Counted from the stretch's first letter, positions 7,989 to 18,191 are shown. The stretch: 64,000 bases of DNA from Pedobacter cryoconitis (GCF_014200595.1 NZ_JACHCG010000004.1:1-64000); one strand, 5' to 3'. Made by a program: numbers and translations. The notes: a model not told the origin generated them from the sequence alone.

Positions 7989-9650
7989 ATGCTACAGAAA
8001 CTTTCTATACGTAACTATGCACTGATCGATAGTGTCGATTTGGAACTTGATAAAGGTTTAAATATCATTACAGGGGAAACTGGTGCTGGAAAATCTATTA
8101 TGCTGGGTGCGCTGTCTTTGATTTTAGGTCAGCGTGCGGAAACAAAGTATTTTTTTAATCAGGCGAAAAAATGTGTCATAGAGGGACAGTTCAAACTTTC
8201 GGGTTCAGGGCTACAACCTTATTTTGAAGAATTCGACCTGGATTATCAACAGGAAAGTATTCTGAGAAGAGAAATTTCTATTGATGGTAAATCCAGAGCT
8301 TTCATCAATGACACACCTGTAACGCTGTCAGTGATGAAACAGATCGGAGAAAAACTGATTGACATCCATTCTCAGCATGCAACTTCAGAAGTCAATGATC
8401 CGGGCTTTCAATTGTCAGTTGTCGATACTTTATCTGATCATCTGCCGCTGCTCACTCAGTACAGATTGAAATTCAGGGAATATAAAAAGAACCTTCAGCT
8501 GCTGATCAATATGCAAACTTCGGCTGATGAAGCCAGAAGCAAGCAGGATTACGAACAATTTCTTTTTAATGAGCTGGAGACTGCAAATTTACAGGCTGGT
8601 GAACAAGCAGCGCTGGAAATCGAGATGGAAGCTTTAAACCATGCAGAAAGTATTAAGAGAGGCTTATTAAATGGTCATGTTTTACTGGATGGCGAAGAAA
8701 CGGCAGTACTTCCTATTTTAAAAGAAGTAATCAACCAGATCCAGGCTATAGAGAAGTTCAATCCTGCTTACAGTGCCATGAATGAACGTCTGCGTTCGGC
8801 GATGATAGAAATCAAAGATATTGCAGAAGAAACTATAGTACTGGAAGAAAACATAGTATACAGCCCGGCGAGAATTGATGAAATCAATGTCAGACTGGAT
8901 ACGATTTATACTTTACAGCAAAAACACCGCGTTACTTCAGTTGAAGAACTGCTGGCCATACAGCATGAACTTTCGGACAACCTGAACACGCTTTTAAACA
9001 GTGATGAAGAGATAGAACGCTTAATCATTGCGATCAATAAGCTGAAAGTTGAGTTAGAAAAGATAGCAGATACCTTATCAAAGAACCGCAGCAAAGCTAT
9101 TAATGTTGCCCAGAAACAAGTTGGTGAAATATTAGTCCGCGTGGGCATGCCGAATGCGAAAATTAAAATTGAGCAGACTGTGGTGGAGAATCTAAATAAG
9201 GACGGAAAAGATATGATTTCCTTATTATTTTCTGCTAACGCAGGACAAGCCCCTGCCCCGGTAGGTAAAGTAGCTTCCGGTGGTGAGCTTTCCCGTTTAA
9301 TGCTTGCTATTAAATCAATAATATCAAAACATACTTCACTCCCGACCTTAATCTTCGATGAGATTGATACAGGTATTTCGGGGGAAACAGCACTTCGGGT
9401 TGGTGATGTGATCGGTGAGCTGGAACAAAATATGCAAGTAATCTGTATTACCCATCTTCCGCAAATTGCGGCTAAAGGCGAGGCACATTATTTCGTTTAT
9501 AAGAAAGAAGAATCAGAACGGACAACTACTGGCATCCGCAGGTTAAACCCTGAGGAGCGTATTTTCGCTATTGCTGAAATGCTAAGTGGTAAAAATCCGG
9601 GAGAGTCGGCTTTAAAAAATGCACAGGATTTGTTAAGCTTCAAAAACTAA
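7989..9650 (+). CDS. recN: DNA repair protein RecN
   Basis: A 553-residue SMC-like ATPase that acts in double-strand break repair by recombination. The Walker A motif GETGAGKS is at about 30-37. A long coiled-coil-rich middle (about 150-380) separates it from the C-terminal half with the signature SGGELSRLMLAIKSI and Walker B LIFDEIDTGISGETA. The length is normal for RecN. In many Bacteroidota recN closely follows coaBC and DUF4835; here the blaI-M56 pair and a terminator lie between them, so recN has its own promoter. Confidence 0.95.
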   Translation: MLQKLSIRNYALIDSVDLELDKGLNIITGETGAGKSIMLGALSLILGQRAETKYFFNQAKKCVIEGQFKLSGSGLQPYFEEFDLDYQQESILRREISIDGKSRAFINDTPVTLSVMKQIGEKLIDIHSQHATSEVNDPGFQLSVVDTLSDHLPLLTQYRLKFREYKKNLQLLINMQTSADEARSKQDYEQFLFNELETANLQAGEQAALEIEMEALNHAESIKRGLLNGHVLLDGEETAVLPILKEVINQIQAIEKFNPAYSAMNERLRSAMIEIKDIAEETIVLEENIVYSPARIDEINVRLDTIYTLQQKHRVTSVEELLAIQHELSDNLNTLLNSDEEIERLIIAINKLKVELEKIADTLSKNRSKAINVAQKQVGEILVRVGMPNAKIKIEQTVVENLNKDGKDMISLLFSANAGQAPAPVGKVASGGELSRLMLAIKSIISKHTSLPTLIFDEIDTGISGETALRVGDVIGELEQNMQVICITHLPQIAAKGEAHYFVYKKEESERTTTGIRRLNPEERIFAIAEMLSGKNPGESALKNAQDLLSFKN

Positions 9651-9725
9651 AAGGGAAATATGCTTTAAGTTTGAAGCCTAATTACAGACAAACCGTGCTG
9701 ATCATTAAATAATAAAAACAAAGAA

Positions 9726-10547
9726 ATGTACAATTTATTAAAAGGTAAAAGAGGTATCATTACAGGTGCCTTAGATGAAAATTCTATTGCTTGGAAAGTT
9801 GCTGAGAAAGCACATGAAGAAGGAGCAACGTTTGTATTAACTAACGCTCCTATCGCTATGCGTATGGGTGAGATTAACAAGCTTGCAGAAAAAACAGGCT
9901 CACAAATTGTTCCGGCAGATGCAACCAGCGTGGAAGACCTGACTAATTTATATATCAAGTCTCAGGAAATACTTGGGGGCAAAATAGACTTTGTGCTTCA
10001 TTCTATTGGGATGAGTGTCAACATCCGCAAAAAGATTCCTTATACTGAATTGAACTATGATTACTTTCAAAAAGGAATAGACGTATCAGCTTTATCATTT
10101 CATAAGATGCTGGCCGTAGCGAAAAAACTGGATGCAATTAGTGAAGGTGGTAGTGTAGTTGCATTAACTTATATGGCTGCACAAAGAACTTATCCATTTT
10201 ATACCGACATGGCAGATATTAAAGCGATGCTGGAATCTATCGCCAGAAGCTTCGGTTATCATTATGGCGTAGAAAAGAAAGTCCGTATCAATACTGTATC
10301 TCAGTCCCCAACAAAAACAAGTGCTGGAACAGGGATAAAGGGGTTTGGTGATTTCTTTGATTACGCTGACAAAATTGCACCACTGGGAAATGCAGATGCG
10401 GCATCATGTGCTGATTACTGTATTACTTTATTCTCCGACCTGACCCGTATGGTTACGATGCAAAACCTTTTCCACGATGGAGGGTATTCTTCTACTGGCG
10501 TAAGTGACGGAGTATTACACGGATTAGGTGTAGATACAGAGGCTTAA
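9726..10547 (+). CDS. fabI: Enoyl-[acyl-carrier-protein] reductase (FabI)
   Basis: A 273-residue short-chain dehydrogenase that carries out the last reduction in each fatty-acid elongation cycle, using NAD(P)H. The nucleotide-binding segment GALDENSIAW is near the N-terminus. The FabI active site Tyr-x6-Lys appears in PFYTDMADIK after the conserved YMAAQRTY. DATSVEDL and HSIGMS are also typical of the Bacteroidota FabI. Length is normal. It stands alone, ending at the terminator at 10618. Confidence 0.93.
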   Translation: MYNLLKGKRGIITGALDENSIAWKVAEKAHEEGATFVLTNAPIAMRMGEINKLAEKTGSQIVPADATSVEDLTNLYIKSQEILGGKIDFVLHSIGMSVNIRKKIPYTELNYDYFQKGIDVSALSFHKMLAVAKKLDAISEGGSVVALTYMAAQRTYPFYTDMADIKAMLESIARSFGYHYGVEKKVRINTVSQSPTKTSAGTGIKGFGDFFDYADKIAPLGNADAASCADYCITLFSDLTRMVTMQNLFHDGGYSSTGVSDGVLHGLGVDTEA

Positions 10548-10617
10548 AGAGCTATCCTCAGCTAAAAACATAACGTTCTGGATGTTATCCCATTAATTAA
10601 CGTTTTTTAACAAATTC

Positions 10618-10641
10618 AAAGCCCTTAAAGGGCTTTTTTTA
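10618..10641 (+). terminator. Intrinsic terminator of fabI
   Basis: AAAGCCCT/AGGGCTTT stem with a 3-nt loop followed by a T-run, 70 bp after the fabI stop and before the next start at 10678. Confidence 0.85.
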
Positions 10642-10677
10642 TTACCAAATAACCAGCAGATCAGTTAAATTAGCTCC

Positions 10678-11907
10678 ATGATTAAATATCTCTTTGGGAC
10701 AGTCTTGCTTTTATTGTTCTGCCTGAACACGCATGCACAAAAATTGTATACAATTAGTGGACAAGTAAAGGACAAAAAGGGAGAAACTTTGCCCGGAGCC
10801 GGTATTTACCTCAGTGGGTATACCACTGCAACAGTAACGAATAATGATGGACAATTTACGCTGTCCAGGATAAAACCCGGATCTTACGAGGTAGTCGTAC
10901 AAATGATGGGCTACCTGCCTTACAGTAAAAGTGTCATTATTTCAGATCAGCCGGTTAACATCACCATTACCCTGGCAGAGAACACCGTACAACTCAATGA
11001 AGTAGTAATCCGGGCAGATCCTGACAGGGAAAAGAACCTTAAAGTATTCGAAGATTTCTTTATCGGCCGCACGCCTAATTCTGCCAAATGCAAGATTCTG
11101 AATCCGCAGGTACTCTATATCAAATACGATGGTGATGCAAGGGTACTCAGCGTAACCACAAATGAGTTTCTGGTCGTTGAGAATAAAGCATTAGGCTACC
11201 GGCTGAAATATATGCTGAACCTTTTTGAATATAATTATAATACGAGGATTGTTTACTTCTCAGGTCTGCCAGTATTTGAAGATCTGAAAGGCTCAGGTAA
11301 AAAAAGAAGAAACTGGCTCAATAACCGGGAGATTGCCTATGCGGGCTCCCCCCAGCACTTTTTTCAGTCCCTTTACCAGAATAAAGTAGAAGAAAACGGT
11401 TTTATTATCTATAAAAGAATTAAAACCAAAAATCCTAACCGGCCATCAGACGCCTACATTGCCACGACAAAAGCGCGGTTGCAGAAAAGAATGCACGGAG
11501 CCAGCACTATAGGCTCAGTATTCAGCGATTCACTGCTGATGATGCAGCGCCTGTACGACCTGCCTAAAGAATTTACTACCCTTGATATGTCGGGTGTATC
11601 AACTGATACTTTAGTCAAAAGTATTTATCCCAACATGAAAACTATCAATTACAAGGATGAGCTTTACGTGATGTATACCAAAGAAGAAGAAAGCAACGCC
11701 TATTCCAACACCGGTCATTATGTAATGCGGCCATTAACTATTCCCAATTATCAGATTTCGGTAGTCAGTATGTTAAAAGGCCCTGTCAGTTTTTACCCGA
11801 ATGGTGCAATCCATGATTCAAAAGCTATACTCTTCGAAGGCTTCTGGGCTTACGAAAAAATTGGTGACATGGTCCCTATGGATTATATCCCGTTAAATAA
11901 AAGATAA
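10678..11907 (+). CDS. Secreted protein with carboxypeptidase-like regulatory domain (CarbopepD_reg-like)
   Basis: A 409-residue exported protein. A signal peptide (residues 1-20, ending in HAQ) is followed by a CarbopepD_reg-type beta-sandwich (about 25-110) with ISGQVKDKKGETLPGAGIYL and FTLSRIKPGSYEVVVQMMGY. This domain is frequent at the N-terminus of Bacteroidota outer-membrane receptors, but no plug or barrel follows here. The remaining 290 residues are a separate domain not recognised by eye. A surface or periplasmic role is likely; the substrate is unknown. Confidence 0.8.
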   Translation: MIKYLFGTVLLLLFCLNTHAQKLYTISGQVKDKKGETLPGAGIYLSGYTTATVTNNDGQFTLSRIKPGSYEVVVQMMGYLPYSKSVIISDQPVNITITLAENTVQLNEVVIRADPDREKNLKVFEDFFIGRTPNSAKCKILNPQVLYIKYDGDARVLSVTTNEFLVVENKALGYRLKYMLNLFEYNYNTRIVYFSGLPVFEDLKGSGKKRRNWLNNREIAYAGSPQHFFQSLYQNKVEENGFIIYKRIKTKNPNRPSDAYIATTKARLQKRMHGASTIGSVFSDSLLMMQRLYDLPKEFTTLDMSGVSTDTLVKSIYPNMKTINYKDELYVMYTKEEESNAYSNTGHYVMRPLTIPNYQISVVSMLKGPVSFYPNGAIHDSKAILFEGFWAYEKIGDMVPMDYIPLNKR

Positions 11908-11948
11908 TTCCTCCATCTGAATTACTAATATTTTTAGTAATTTTAGAA

Positions 11949-13022
11949 ATGATTTCAGCGGAAAAGCCAGAAGAGCAATATTTAAAAGGGAGAGGCGCGC
12001 AATTTAACCCTCATAATCATTTCTTAGCCCATTCCTATGTCAAAGAACATAGCGAAGGAATAGATGATTGGGAAAATGAAAACCATAAGACCAGCTTCAT
12101 CATAGGAAAATCGAAGACTATCGTCAATAAAGTGGCCAGCCCGGACGTTGGTATGGCCTGGTCGCTTAACCCATATCAAGGCTGCGAACACGGCTGCACC
12201 TACTGTTATGCCAGAAACGCACACGAATACTGGGGTTTTAGTGCTGGTCTGGACTTCGAAAGAAAGATTATCGTTAAAAAAGACGCACCACAACTTTTCA
12301 AGAAATTCCTCGAGCGCAAAGGCTGGAATGCAGAAACTATTTCCCTATCCGGAAATACCGACTGTTATCAACCCGCAGAACGTGAATATAAAATAACCCG
12401 TCAGCTCCTGGAAATCGCCCTTGCCTATAAACAACCTATAGGGATGATCACCAAAAATGCCTTAATACTGCGTGATCTTGATATCCTTCAGGAAATGGCT
12501 AAACTCAATCTCTGTCTCGTTTACGTCTCCATCAACAGCCTGGACGAAAAACTAAGACTAAAGATGGAACCCAGAACCACAACTGTCAGACAAAGGCTAA
12601 AAGTAGTAGAAGAGCTCAGCAAAGCCGGGATTCCGACCGGAGTTATGGTTGCACCACTTGTTCCCGGCCTTAGTGATCATGAAATTCCCAGCGTATTGAA
12701 AACCATAGCATCCTGCGGCGCAGAAAGTGCCGGTTACACCATTGTGAGGTTAAACGGAGCAGTAGGCTCGATCTTCGAAGACTGGTTGCATCAAAACTTC
12801 CCCGACCGCTTTGACAAAGTATGGCATATGATCCAATCCTGCCACGGGGGAACAGTAAATGACAGTCGGTTCGGAGAAAGAATGAGAGGCCAGGGTAACA
12901 TTGCAAAGATGATTCATGACACCTTCAAATTACATTGCAGAATTAATCACCTGAACCTCAAACGAACACACCTTGACTCCAGCATATTCAGTATTCCGAA
13001 ACCACAACTAAGCCTGTTTTAA
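11949..13022 (+). CDS. PA0069 family radical SAM protein
   Basis: A 357-residue radical SAM enzyme. The cluster-binding motif CEHGCTYCYARN (about 79-90) supplies three cysteines in CxxxCxxC spacing for a 4Fe-4S cluster that cleaves S-adenosylmethionine. SGNTDCYQPAE and KNALILRDLD follow, as in the PA0069/SplB-like family. The reaction is unknown; relation to spore photoproduct lyase suggests but does not prove a repair role. It is 41 bp after the previous gene and may be cotranscribed with it. The convergent gene at 13041 ends only 18 bp away. Confidence 0.88.
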   Translation: MISAEKPEEQYLKGRGAQFNPHNHFLAHSYVKEHSEGIDDWENENHKTSFIIGKSKTIVNKVASPDVGMAWSLNPYQGCEHGCTYCYARNAHEYWGFSAGLDFERKIIVKKDAPQLFKKFLERKGWNAETISLSGNTDCYQPAEREYKITRQLLEIALAYKQPIGMITKNALILRDLDILQEMAKLNLCLVYVSINSLDEKLRLKMEPRTTTVRQRLKVVEELSKAGIPTGVMVAPLVPGLSDHEIPSVLKTIASCGAESAGYTIVRLNGAVGSIFEDWLHQNFPDRFDKVWHMIQSCHGGTVNDSRFGERMRGQGNIAKMIHDTFKLHCRINHLNLKRTHLDSSIFSIPKPQLSLF

Positions 13023-13040
13023 TTAAGTTTACCATCTCAA

Positions 13041-14006
13041 TTATTTAATTTTCATTTTGAATTGGTCCAGTGTTTCCTTAATAGACTTAAGCTGTTCCTG
13101 CTGATTCCGGTAATTTGTCTCTAAGGATTTAATATTTGTTTTCAGCTCATTTACTTCAGTATCTTTCTCCAGCAAATAAAGAGTTAACTCTTCTACTTTT
13201 TTTGTTAAAAGCTTATTCATTTCACCTAGATCTAATCCCTTAGCCTCTACTATTGCAGCAGATGGCATTTCTGGCAGATGCTGATGCGTATCAATATATG
13301 CCCTAACTTCATTCAACGTAAGAAGATTATACTGGGGAAGAAAAACATAATCGGGCCATTGTTTCGAATCTACCAATACCTCATTTGCATGTATTTGCCC
13401 ATTAACAGTCAGTTTTGCATCTGGCGTAGTAGTTCCAATACCAACATTCCCATTAGCAGTAATTCTCACCTTTTCAGTACGTCCCGTCAAAAAACTATCC
13501 GTAGTCAATAATGCCATTCCATAATTATTTGCCCCTGCATTTTCAACTACGTGATTTATAGAAACTCCCCAGGTTGGAAATTCATTACTTATACTTCCAT
13601 AAATAACTGGAGTAGATGATCCTAATGCACTCTGAAGATTAATAGCACTTAAAGTTCCGGCAACCTGTAACTTTGAATTCGGCGTTGTAGTTCCAATACC
13701 AACATTACCATTCGCAGCAATCCTCACCTTTTCAGTACGTCCGGTTAGATAACTATCTGTAGTGAGCAACCCCATTCCATAATGATTAGCACCCACATCC
13801 TCTACCACATGGTTCATAGAAACACCCCAGGTAGGGTATGCTGCTCCAATATTTCCATAAATAACCGGTGTAGAAGCCCCCATTGTACTCGAAAGGCCAA
13901 CAACACTTAAAGAACCATTAACTTCTGACTGTACTTTAACCGTCTGAGCATAAGAAACATTGGTTATAATTGCAGTAATTATTCCAAGAAAATAAAATAA
14001 CTTCAT
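13041..14006 (-). CDS. Secreted fibre-like protein with two 86-residue repeats and a C-terminal coiled coil
   Basis: A 321-residue protein with a signal peptide (1-20, ending in YAQ). Two copies of an 86-residue unit lie at about 32-117 and 118-203, each with STPVIYG, PTWGVS, NHVVE, YLTGRTEKVRI or a close variant, and NGNVGIGTTTP. The NVGIGTTTP-x-KLxVNG signature is typical of Bacteroidota tail-fibre or adhesin-like surface proteins. The tail (about 240-321) is a heptad-rich coiled coil, as in chaperone-type ends of fibres, but no S74 protease motif was recognised. It is probably a trimeric surface fibre. The gene has no operon partner. Confidence 0.7.
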   Translation of the reverse strand: MKLFYFLGIITAIITNVSYAQTVKVQSEVNGSLSVVGLSSTMGASTPVIYGNIGAAYPTWGVSMNHVVEDVGANHYGMGLLTTDSYLTGRTEKVRIAANGNVGIGTTTPNSKLQVAGTLSAINLQSALGSSTPVIYGSISNEFPTWGVSINHVVENAGANNYGMALLTTDSFLTGRTEKVRITANGNVGIGTTTPDAKLTVNGQIHANEVLVDSKQWPDYVFLPQYNLLTLNEVRAYIDTHQHLPEMPSAAIVEAKGLDLGEMNKLLTKKVEELTLYLLEKDTEVNELKTNIKSLETNYRNQQEQLKSIKETLDQFKMKIK

Positions 14007-14172
14007 TTATTTATATTTTAATTAACAAATAAACAAATTAAATCTAATTAATTTAATCATTGATTACAAAAAAGTATTTAATTTACTATATATCCCAACC
14101 CATAAGAGTAATACCGACAATTAACCATAAATATAAACCACTCCGCTAAACTCCGGCACGGTTACATAAACT

Positions 14173-14260
14173 TTAAAAAAAACAGGGTATGGTATTTCAA
14201 GACCTTGGCCGCCCCTTCAGGCGGGCGCCGGCTTGAAATACCATACCCTGTTTTTTTTAA
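14173..14260. terminator. Compound hairpin H1: perfect 29-bp stem with inner GC-rich hairpin
   Basis: The arms 14173-14201 and 14232-14260 are perfectly complementary over 29 bp, with an 8-A tract at the left base and an 8-T tract at the right. The 30-nt loop itself pairs (CCGCC/GGCGG around CCTTCA). It lies after the clpC stop (minus strand) and would terminate transcription from either side. It is the first of four similar elements in the window. Confidence 0.85.
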
Positions 14261-14297
14261 TATCAAAGGCCGCCCTTTAGAGGCAGCCTTTGATATT
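14259..14297. terminator. Second hairpin H1b abutting H1
   Basis: AATATCAAAGGC (14259-14270) pairs perfectly with GCCTTTGATATT (14286-14297) around a 15-nt loop that has its own short GC pairing. It shares two bases with H1 and ends 16 bp before the clpC stop codon, so two hairpins follow clpC in tandem. Confidence 0.8.
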
Positions 14298-14313
14298 TCC
14301 GTGTTGGAGGTAC

Positions 14314-16854
14314 TTACTCGATACTTCCTTCTTCTTTCTTCTTTTTCTTACCCGGGCTCTTATTTTCAACCACAATCAGGTCAGTTTCCTTATTGTAATC
14401 TATCTCAAGCGTATCCCCATCGTTAATCTCCCCTTTCAGGATTTCTTCCGCGATAGGATCTTCCAGATATTTCTGTATCGCACGTTTCAGCGGGCGGGCA
14501 CCAAAGTTAATATCGAAACCTTTATCAGCAATAAACTCTTTTGCGACATCAGTCAATTTAACTTCATAACCCAAACTATGAACCCTGCCAAACAACGACT
14601 TCAACTCAATATCAATGATTTTAAAGATTTCATCCTTACCTAAAGTATTGAATACAACCACATCATCCACGCGATTCAGGAACTCAGGAGCGAAAGCACG
14701 TTTCAACGCGTTTTCAATTACCCCTCTTGAATGTGCATCAACCTGGTTAGTTTTTGCGTTCGTAGAGAAACCAATACCCTGACCGAAATCTTTAAGCTGA
14801 CGTGCACCAATATTAGAAGTCATGATGATAATCGTGTTTCTAAAATCGACCTTACGACCTAAACTATCAGTCAGCTGACCTTCATCCAACACCTGTAACA
14901 GGATATTAAATACATCAGGGTGAGCTTTTTCAATCTCATCCAATAAGATAACAGCATAAGGTTTACGGCGTACTTTTTCAGTTAACTGACCACCTTCCTC
15001 ATAACCAACATATCCCGGAGGCGCTCCCACTAAACGGGAAACAGCAAATTTCTCCATGTACTCACTCATGTCAATCTGAATCAGTGAATCATCACTATCA
15101 AACATGAACCTTGCTAATTCCTTAGCCAATTCAGTTTTACCAACACCAGTAGGCCCTAAGAAAATAAATGAACCAATAGGTTTTTTAGGATCTTTCAACC
15201 CGGCTCTTGTACGTTGAATAGCTTTACTTAATTTCTTGATCGCATCGTCCTGACCAATAATTTTAGTAGCTATAGTATCATACATATTCAGCAATTTCAC
15301 GCTGTCAGTCTGACCTACACGTTGTAAAGGAATACCAGTCATCATGGAAACAACCTCTGCAACATTATCCTCAGTTACCGTGTAACGTTTAGTTTTAGTT
15401 TCAGCTTCCCACTCAGTTTTCGCACGATCAAGCTCTTCCAAAAGATTCTTTTCAGTATCTCTTAATTTTGCAGCTTCTTCATATTTCTGACTCTTTACAA
15501 CTTTATTTTTCTCAACCTTGATATTTTCAATCTTATTTTCAATATCAATGATGTTTTCAGGAACATGAATATTAGTTAAATGCACCCTTGAACCAGCTTC
15601 ATCCAGCGCATCAATAGCTTTATCCGGAAGGAACCTGTCAGTAATATATCTTGTAGTCAAAGCAACGCAGGCATTTATTGCCTCATTTGTGTAAGTAACA
15701 CCGTGATGTTCCTCATACTTTTCTTTGATACGGTTTAAGATCTCAATAGTTTCATCAGGAGAAGCAGGCTCGATCATAACCTTTTGGAAACGACGGTCTA
15801 AAGCTCCATCTTTCTCAATATACTGACGGTACTCATCAAGCGTAGTCGCACCAATACATTGAATTTCGCCTCTCGCTAAAGCAGGTTTGAACATATTGGA
15901 AGCATCCAGGGAACCAGAAGCCCCACCAGCACCAACAATAGTATGGATCTCATCAATGAATAAAATTACATCAGTTGATTTTTCCAGTTCATTCATTACA
16001 GCTTTCATGCGTTCTTCAAACTGTCCGCGGTATTTAGTGCCTGCAACCAAAGAAGCAAGATCTAATGTAACCACACGTTTATTGAACAACACTCTTGAAA
16101 CCTTACGCTGAACGATGCGCAAAGCAAGTCCTTCAGCAATTGCCGATTTACCTACACCTGGCTCACCAATCAAAATAGGATTATTCTTTTTACGACGGGA
16201 AAGGATTTGAGAAACGCGCTCAATCTCTTTTTCACGTCCTACAATAGGATCCAGACGGCCTTCTTCCGCAGCTTTGGTTAAGTCTCTTCCAAAATTATCC
16301 AGAACAGGGGTTTTGGATTTAATGTCAGATACTTTCTTAGGGCTGCTAAAGCTTTCCTCTTCACGGTAATCATCATCACCACCAGTAGAAGCACTACCTT
16401 GAGTTTCATCTCTGAAACCATTTTTATTAACTTCTACTTCCTGTTTGAAGATTTCGTAATTGATGCTGTACTGCAATAATATCTGAGAAGCGATATTATC
16501 GTCATCACGAAGGATGGACAACAGCAAATGCTCTGTTCCTATTAAATCGCTCTTGAAGATTTTGGCTTCCAGATAAGTGATTTTTAATACTTTTTCGGCC
16601 TGTTTGGTCAAGGGGATATTTCCCAGATTAACCGTCACACTGGATGTGCCTCTAACTGCCTCCTCAATTGAGCGGCGCAACTTAGACGTATCAACCCCCA
16701 GCGACTTCAATATTTTGATAGCCATTCCATCGCCTTCGCGAATCAGACCTAACAAAAGATGCTCAGCGCCTATATAATCATGACCTAATCTCAGGGCTTC
16801 TTCCCTGCTAAACGAAATCACGTCTTTTACTTGTGGTGAAAATTTAGCTTCCAT
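14314..16854 (-). CDS. clpC: ATP-dependent Clp protease ATP-binding subunit ClpC
   Basis: An 846-residue AAA+ unfoldase that feeds proteins to ClpP. The N-terminal double Clp-N domain (about 1-150) begins [20 protein letters not shown]. The first AAA domain has GEPGVGKS and a Walker B with LFIDEIHT; a UVR-like coiled segment (about 420-450, [13 protein letters not shown]) marks ClpC rather than ClpB; the second AAA domain has GPTGVGKT and [11 protein letters not shown]. The C-terminal tail is lysine-rich. The gene is single, with two strong hairpins after its stop. No ctsR or mcs genes adjoin it, unlike in Firmicutes. Confidence 0.95.
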   Translation of the reverse strand: MEAKFSPQVKDVISFSREEALRLGHDYIGAEHLLLGLIREGDGMAIKILKSLGVDTSKLRRSIEEAVRGTSSVTVNLGNIPLTKQAEKVLKITYLEAKIFKSDLIGTEHLLLSILRDDDNIASQILLQYSINYEIFKQEVEVNKNGFRDETQGSASTGGDDDYREEESFSSPKKVSDIKSKTPVLDNFGRDLTKAAEEGRLDPIVGREKEIERVSQILSRRKKNNPILIGEPGVGKSAIAEGLALRIVQRKVSRVLFNKRVVTLDLASLVAGTKYRGQFEERMKAVMNELEKSTDVILFIDEIHTIVGAGGASGSLDASNMFKPALARGEIQCIGATTLDEYRQYIEKDGALDRRFQKVMIEPASPDETIEILNRIKEKYEEHHGVTYTNEAINACVALTTRYITDRFLPDKAIDALDEAGSRVHLTNIHVPENIIDIENKIENIKVEKNKVVKSQKYEEAAKLRDTEKNLLEELDRAKTEWEAETKTKRYTVTEDNVAEVVSMMTGIPLQRVGQTDSVKLLNMYDTIATKIIGQDDAIKKLSKAIQRTRAGLKDPKKPIGSFIFLGPTGVGKTELAKELARFMFDSDDSLIQIDMSEYMEKFAVSRLVGAPPGYVGYEEGGQLTEKVRRKPYAVILLDEIEKAHPDVFNILLQVLDEGQLTDSLGRKVDFRNTIIIMTSNIGARQLKDFGQGIGFSTNAKTNQVDAHSRGVIENALKRAFAPEFLNRVDDVVVFNTLGKDEIFKIIDIELKSLFGRVHSLGYEVKLTDVAKEFIADKGFDINFGARPLKRAIQKYLEDPIAEEILKGEINDGDTLEIDYNKETDLIVVENKSPGKKKKKEEGSIE

Positions 16855-17155
16855 ATATACCTTTTCTTAAACGCAACGCCCCTAAACTATAAAAATGTTT
16901 TATAAATAAGCGTTACCTATATGATTTATTTTATCAACAATTACGCCATACAGCGGAAGAAAGATTTCGTTACTGATCTAATTCCACTAAACTTACTAAG
17001 TTTTGACACTAATAACAATATTATTTTATTAACCAGAGGAAAATAAATAGTTCTAAAGTAGCTTAAATAATCATAAGAGAGACCATTCCCAACCCTTTTG
17101 GGAGAATTGTCCCTAAAATGTAATGATTATTATGCCACAAACTACCTGTCATTTT
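16855..17155. other. Intergenic region upstream of clpC
   Basis: About 300 bp of A/T-rich sequence that must contain the clpC promoter. A short hairpin TCCCAA-N5-TTGGGA is at about 17087-17103. No clear promoter consensus, RNA gene or repeat was recognised. Confidence 0.4.
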
Positions 17156-17191
17156 GTTAGTTACACCAAACTAAAAGCAACAAAATGGCAG
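17156..17191. terminator. Hairpin downstream of the 73-residue ORF
   Basis: CTGTCATTTTGTT pairs with AACAAAATGGCAG (one mismatch), with AGTT/AACT pairing inside the loop. It begins 3 bp after the stop codon of the minus-strand gene. No T-run follows on the minus strand, so it may stabilise the mRNA end rather than terminate. Confidence 0.5.
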
Positions 17192-17194
17192 TCT

Positions 17195-17416
17195 TTAATT
17201 CGAATTCTCAATCCATTCCCCTATTTTGGTGGCGATAGGTTTCAGTATGTTGTACTCTGTTTTCCAGACTACCTTTTCATTATTGATTTCATGGCTGATA
17301 GAACCAATAAATTTGGCGTCTGAAAATACCCTATAGCTAGTATCTTCTTCTCCGGAGAGGATTAACAATTTTCTTTTTTGACCACGATATTCATCTTCAT
17401 AGGTATATTGCTCCAT
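17195..17416 (-). CDS. Small hypothetical protein (73 residues)
   Basis: A soluble, acidic protein without signal peptide or membrane segment and with no recognised domain. The alternation of charged and hydrophobic residues (YRVFSDAKFIGSI, KVVWKTEYNIL) suggests a small beta-rich fold. It is divergent to the Crp-type regulator, sharing a 108-bp intergenic region, and has a hairpin directly after its stop, which supports its being a real gene. Confidence 0.5.
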   Translation of the reverse strand: MEQYTYEDEYRGQKRKLLILSGEEDTSYRVFSDAKFIGSISHEINNEKVVWKTEYNILKPIATKIGEWIENSN

Positions 17417-17524
17417 AATTAGGCTTAGTATATATTAAACGCAGTAAAGCTCTAAAAATTTCACTAATATTTTCCCTATTCTTGGGGACGAAAATATTTC
17501 CCTGTTGATCCTTTAAATCGTATC

Positions 17525-18106
17525 ATGATATATCACCTTATTTTAGAAAATATCTCCAGACATATTTCGCTCGATCAGGAAGAAATTAATTATTTTACCT
17601 CTTGCCTGAAGCAAAAGAAAGTCTCCAAAAAGGAGTTCATCCTGAAGGGGGAACAAAGTTGTAAGTATATCAATTTTGTTCATTCAGGTATAGTAAGAGC
17701 ATATTACCTGGATAAAGAAGGCAAGCAATCCACTATTATGTTTGCCGTTACTGACTGGTGGATAACAGATATGTTTTGTTTCATCAATGATCAGCCAGCT
17801 ATGCTGACTATTGAGGCCGTAGAAGAAAGTATTATTTTTCAGTTATCAAAAGATGATCTGGATAGTTTATATATCAAAACACCCAAATTTGAGCGGTTCT
17901 TCAGGATCATCTTTCAAAATGCCTATATCAGAGAACAACTCAGAACTATACAAAACTTATCGCTTACGGCAGAAGAGCGGTACAATATCTTTCTGAATAA
18001 ATATCCCCAGGTGGTTAAACAAGTCACCCAAAAACAAATTGCCTCTTATCTGGGCATTACTCCGGAGTTTTTAAGTACGATCCGTAGTCATAAGCACAAA
18101 AAGTAA
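17525..18106 (+). CDS. Crp/Fnr family transcriptional regulator
   Basis: A 193-residue regulator with an N-terminal cyclic-nucleotide-binding-like beta-roll (about 20-115, with FILKGEQSCKYINFVHSGIV) and a C-terminal helix-turn-helix (about 165-190, KQIASYLGITPEFLSTIR). No Fnr-type cysteine cluster is seen, so it is not an obvious oxygen sensor. Bacteroidota hold many short Crp-like proteins of this type. The DUF4406 gene follows 85 bp downstream on the same strand. The ligand and targets are unknown. Confidence 0.87.
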   Translation: MIYHLILENISRHISLDQEEINYFTSCLKQKKVSKKEFILKGEQSCKYINFVHSGIVRAYYLDKEGKQSTIMFAVTDWWITDMFCFINDQPAMLTIEAVEESIIFQLSKDDLDSLYIKTPKFERFFRIIFQNAYIREQLRTIQNLSLTAEERYNIFLNKYPQVVKQVTQKQIASYLGITPEFLSTIRSHKHKK

Positions 18107-18191
18107 TTTTTGGTCGGTGAACTTTCTTAATCTACCTTATTTTTTTCAGACGTTTTGTTCCCTTGTTTTGTATAAATAAAAAATTAAAGAT

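Noticed and set aside
17123-17323. Open frame of 66 codons on the plus strand
   Set aside because: It is antisense to the 73-residue gene and covers its hairpin; composition is not protein-like.
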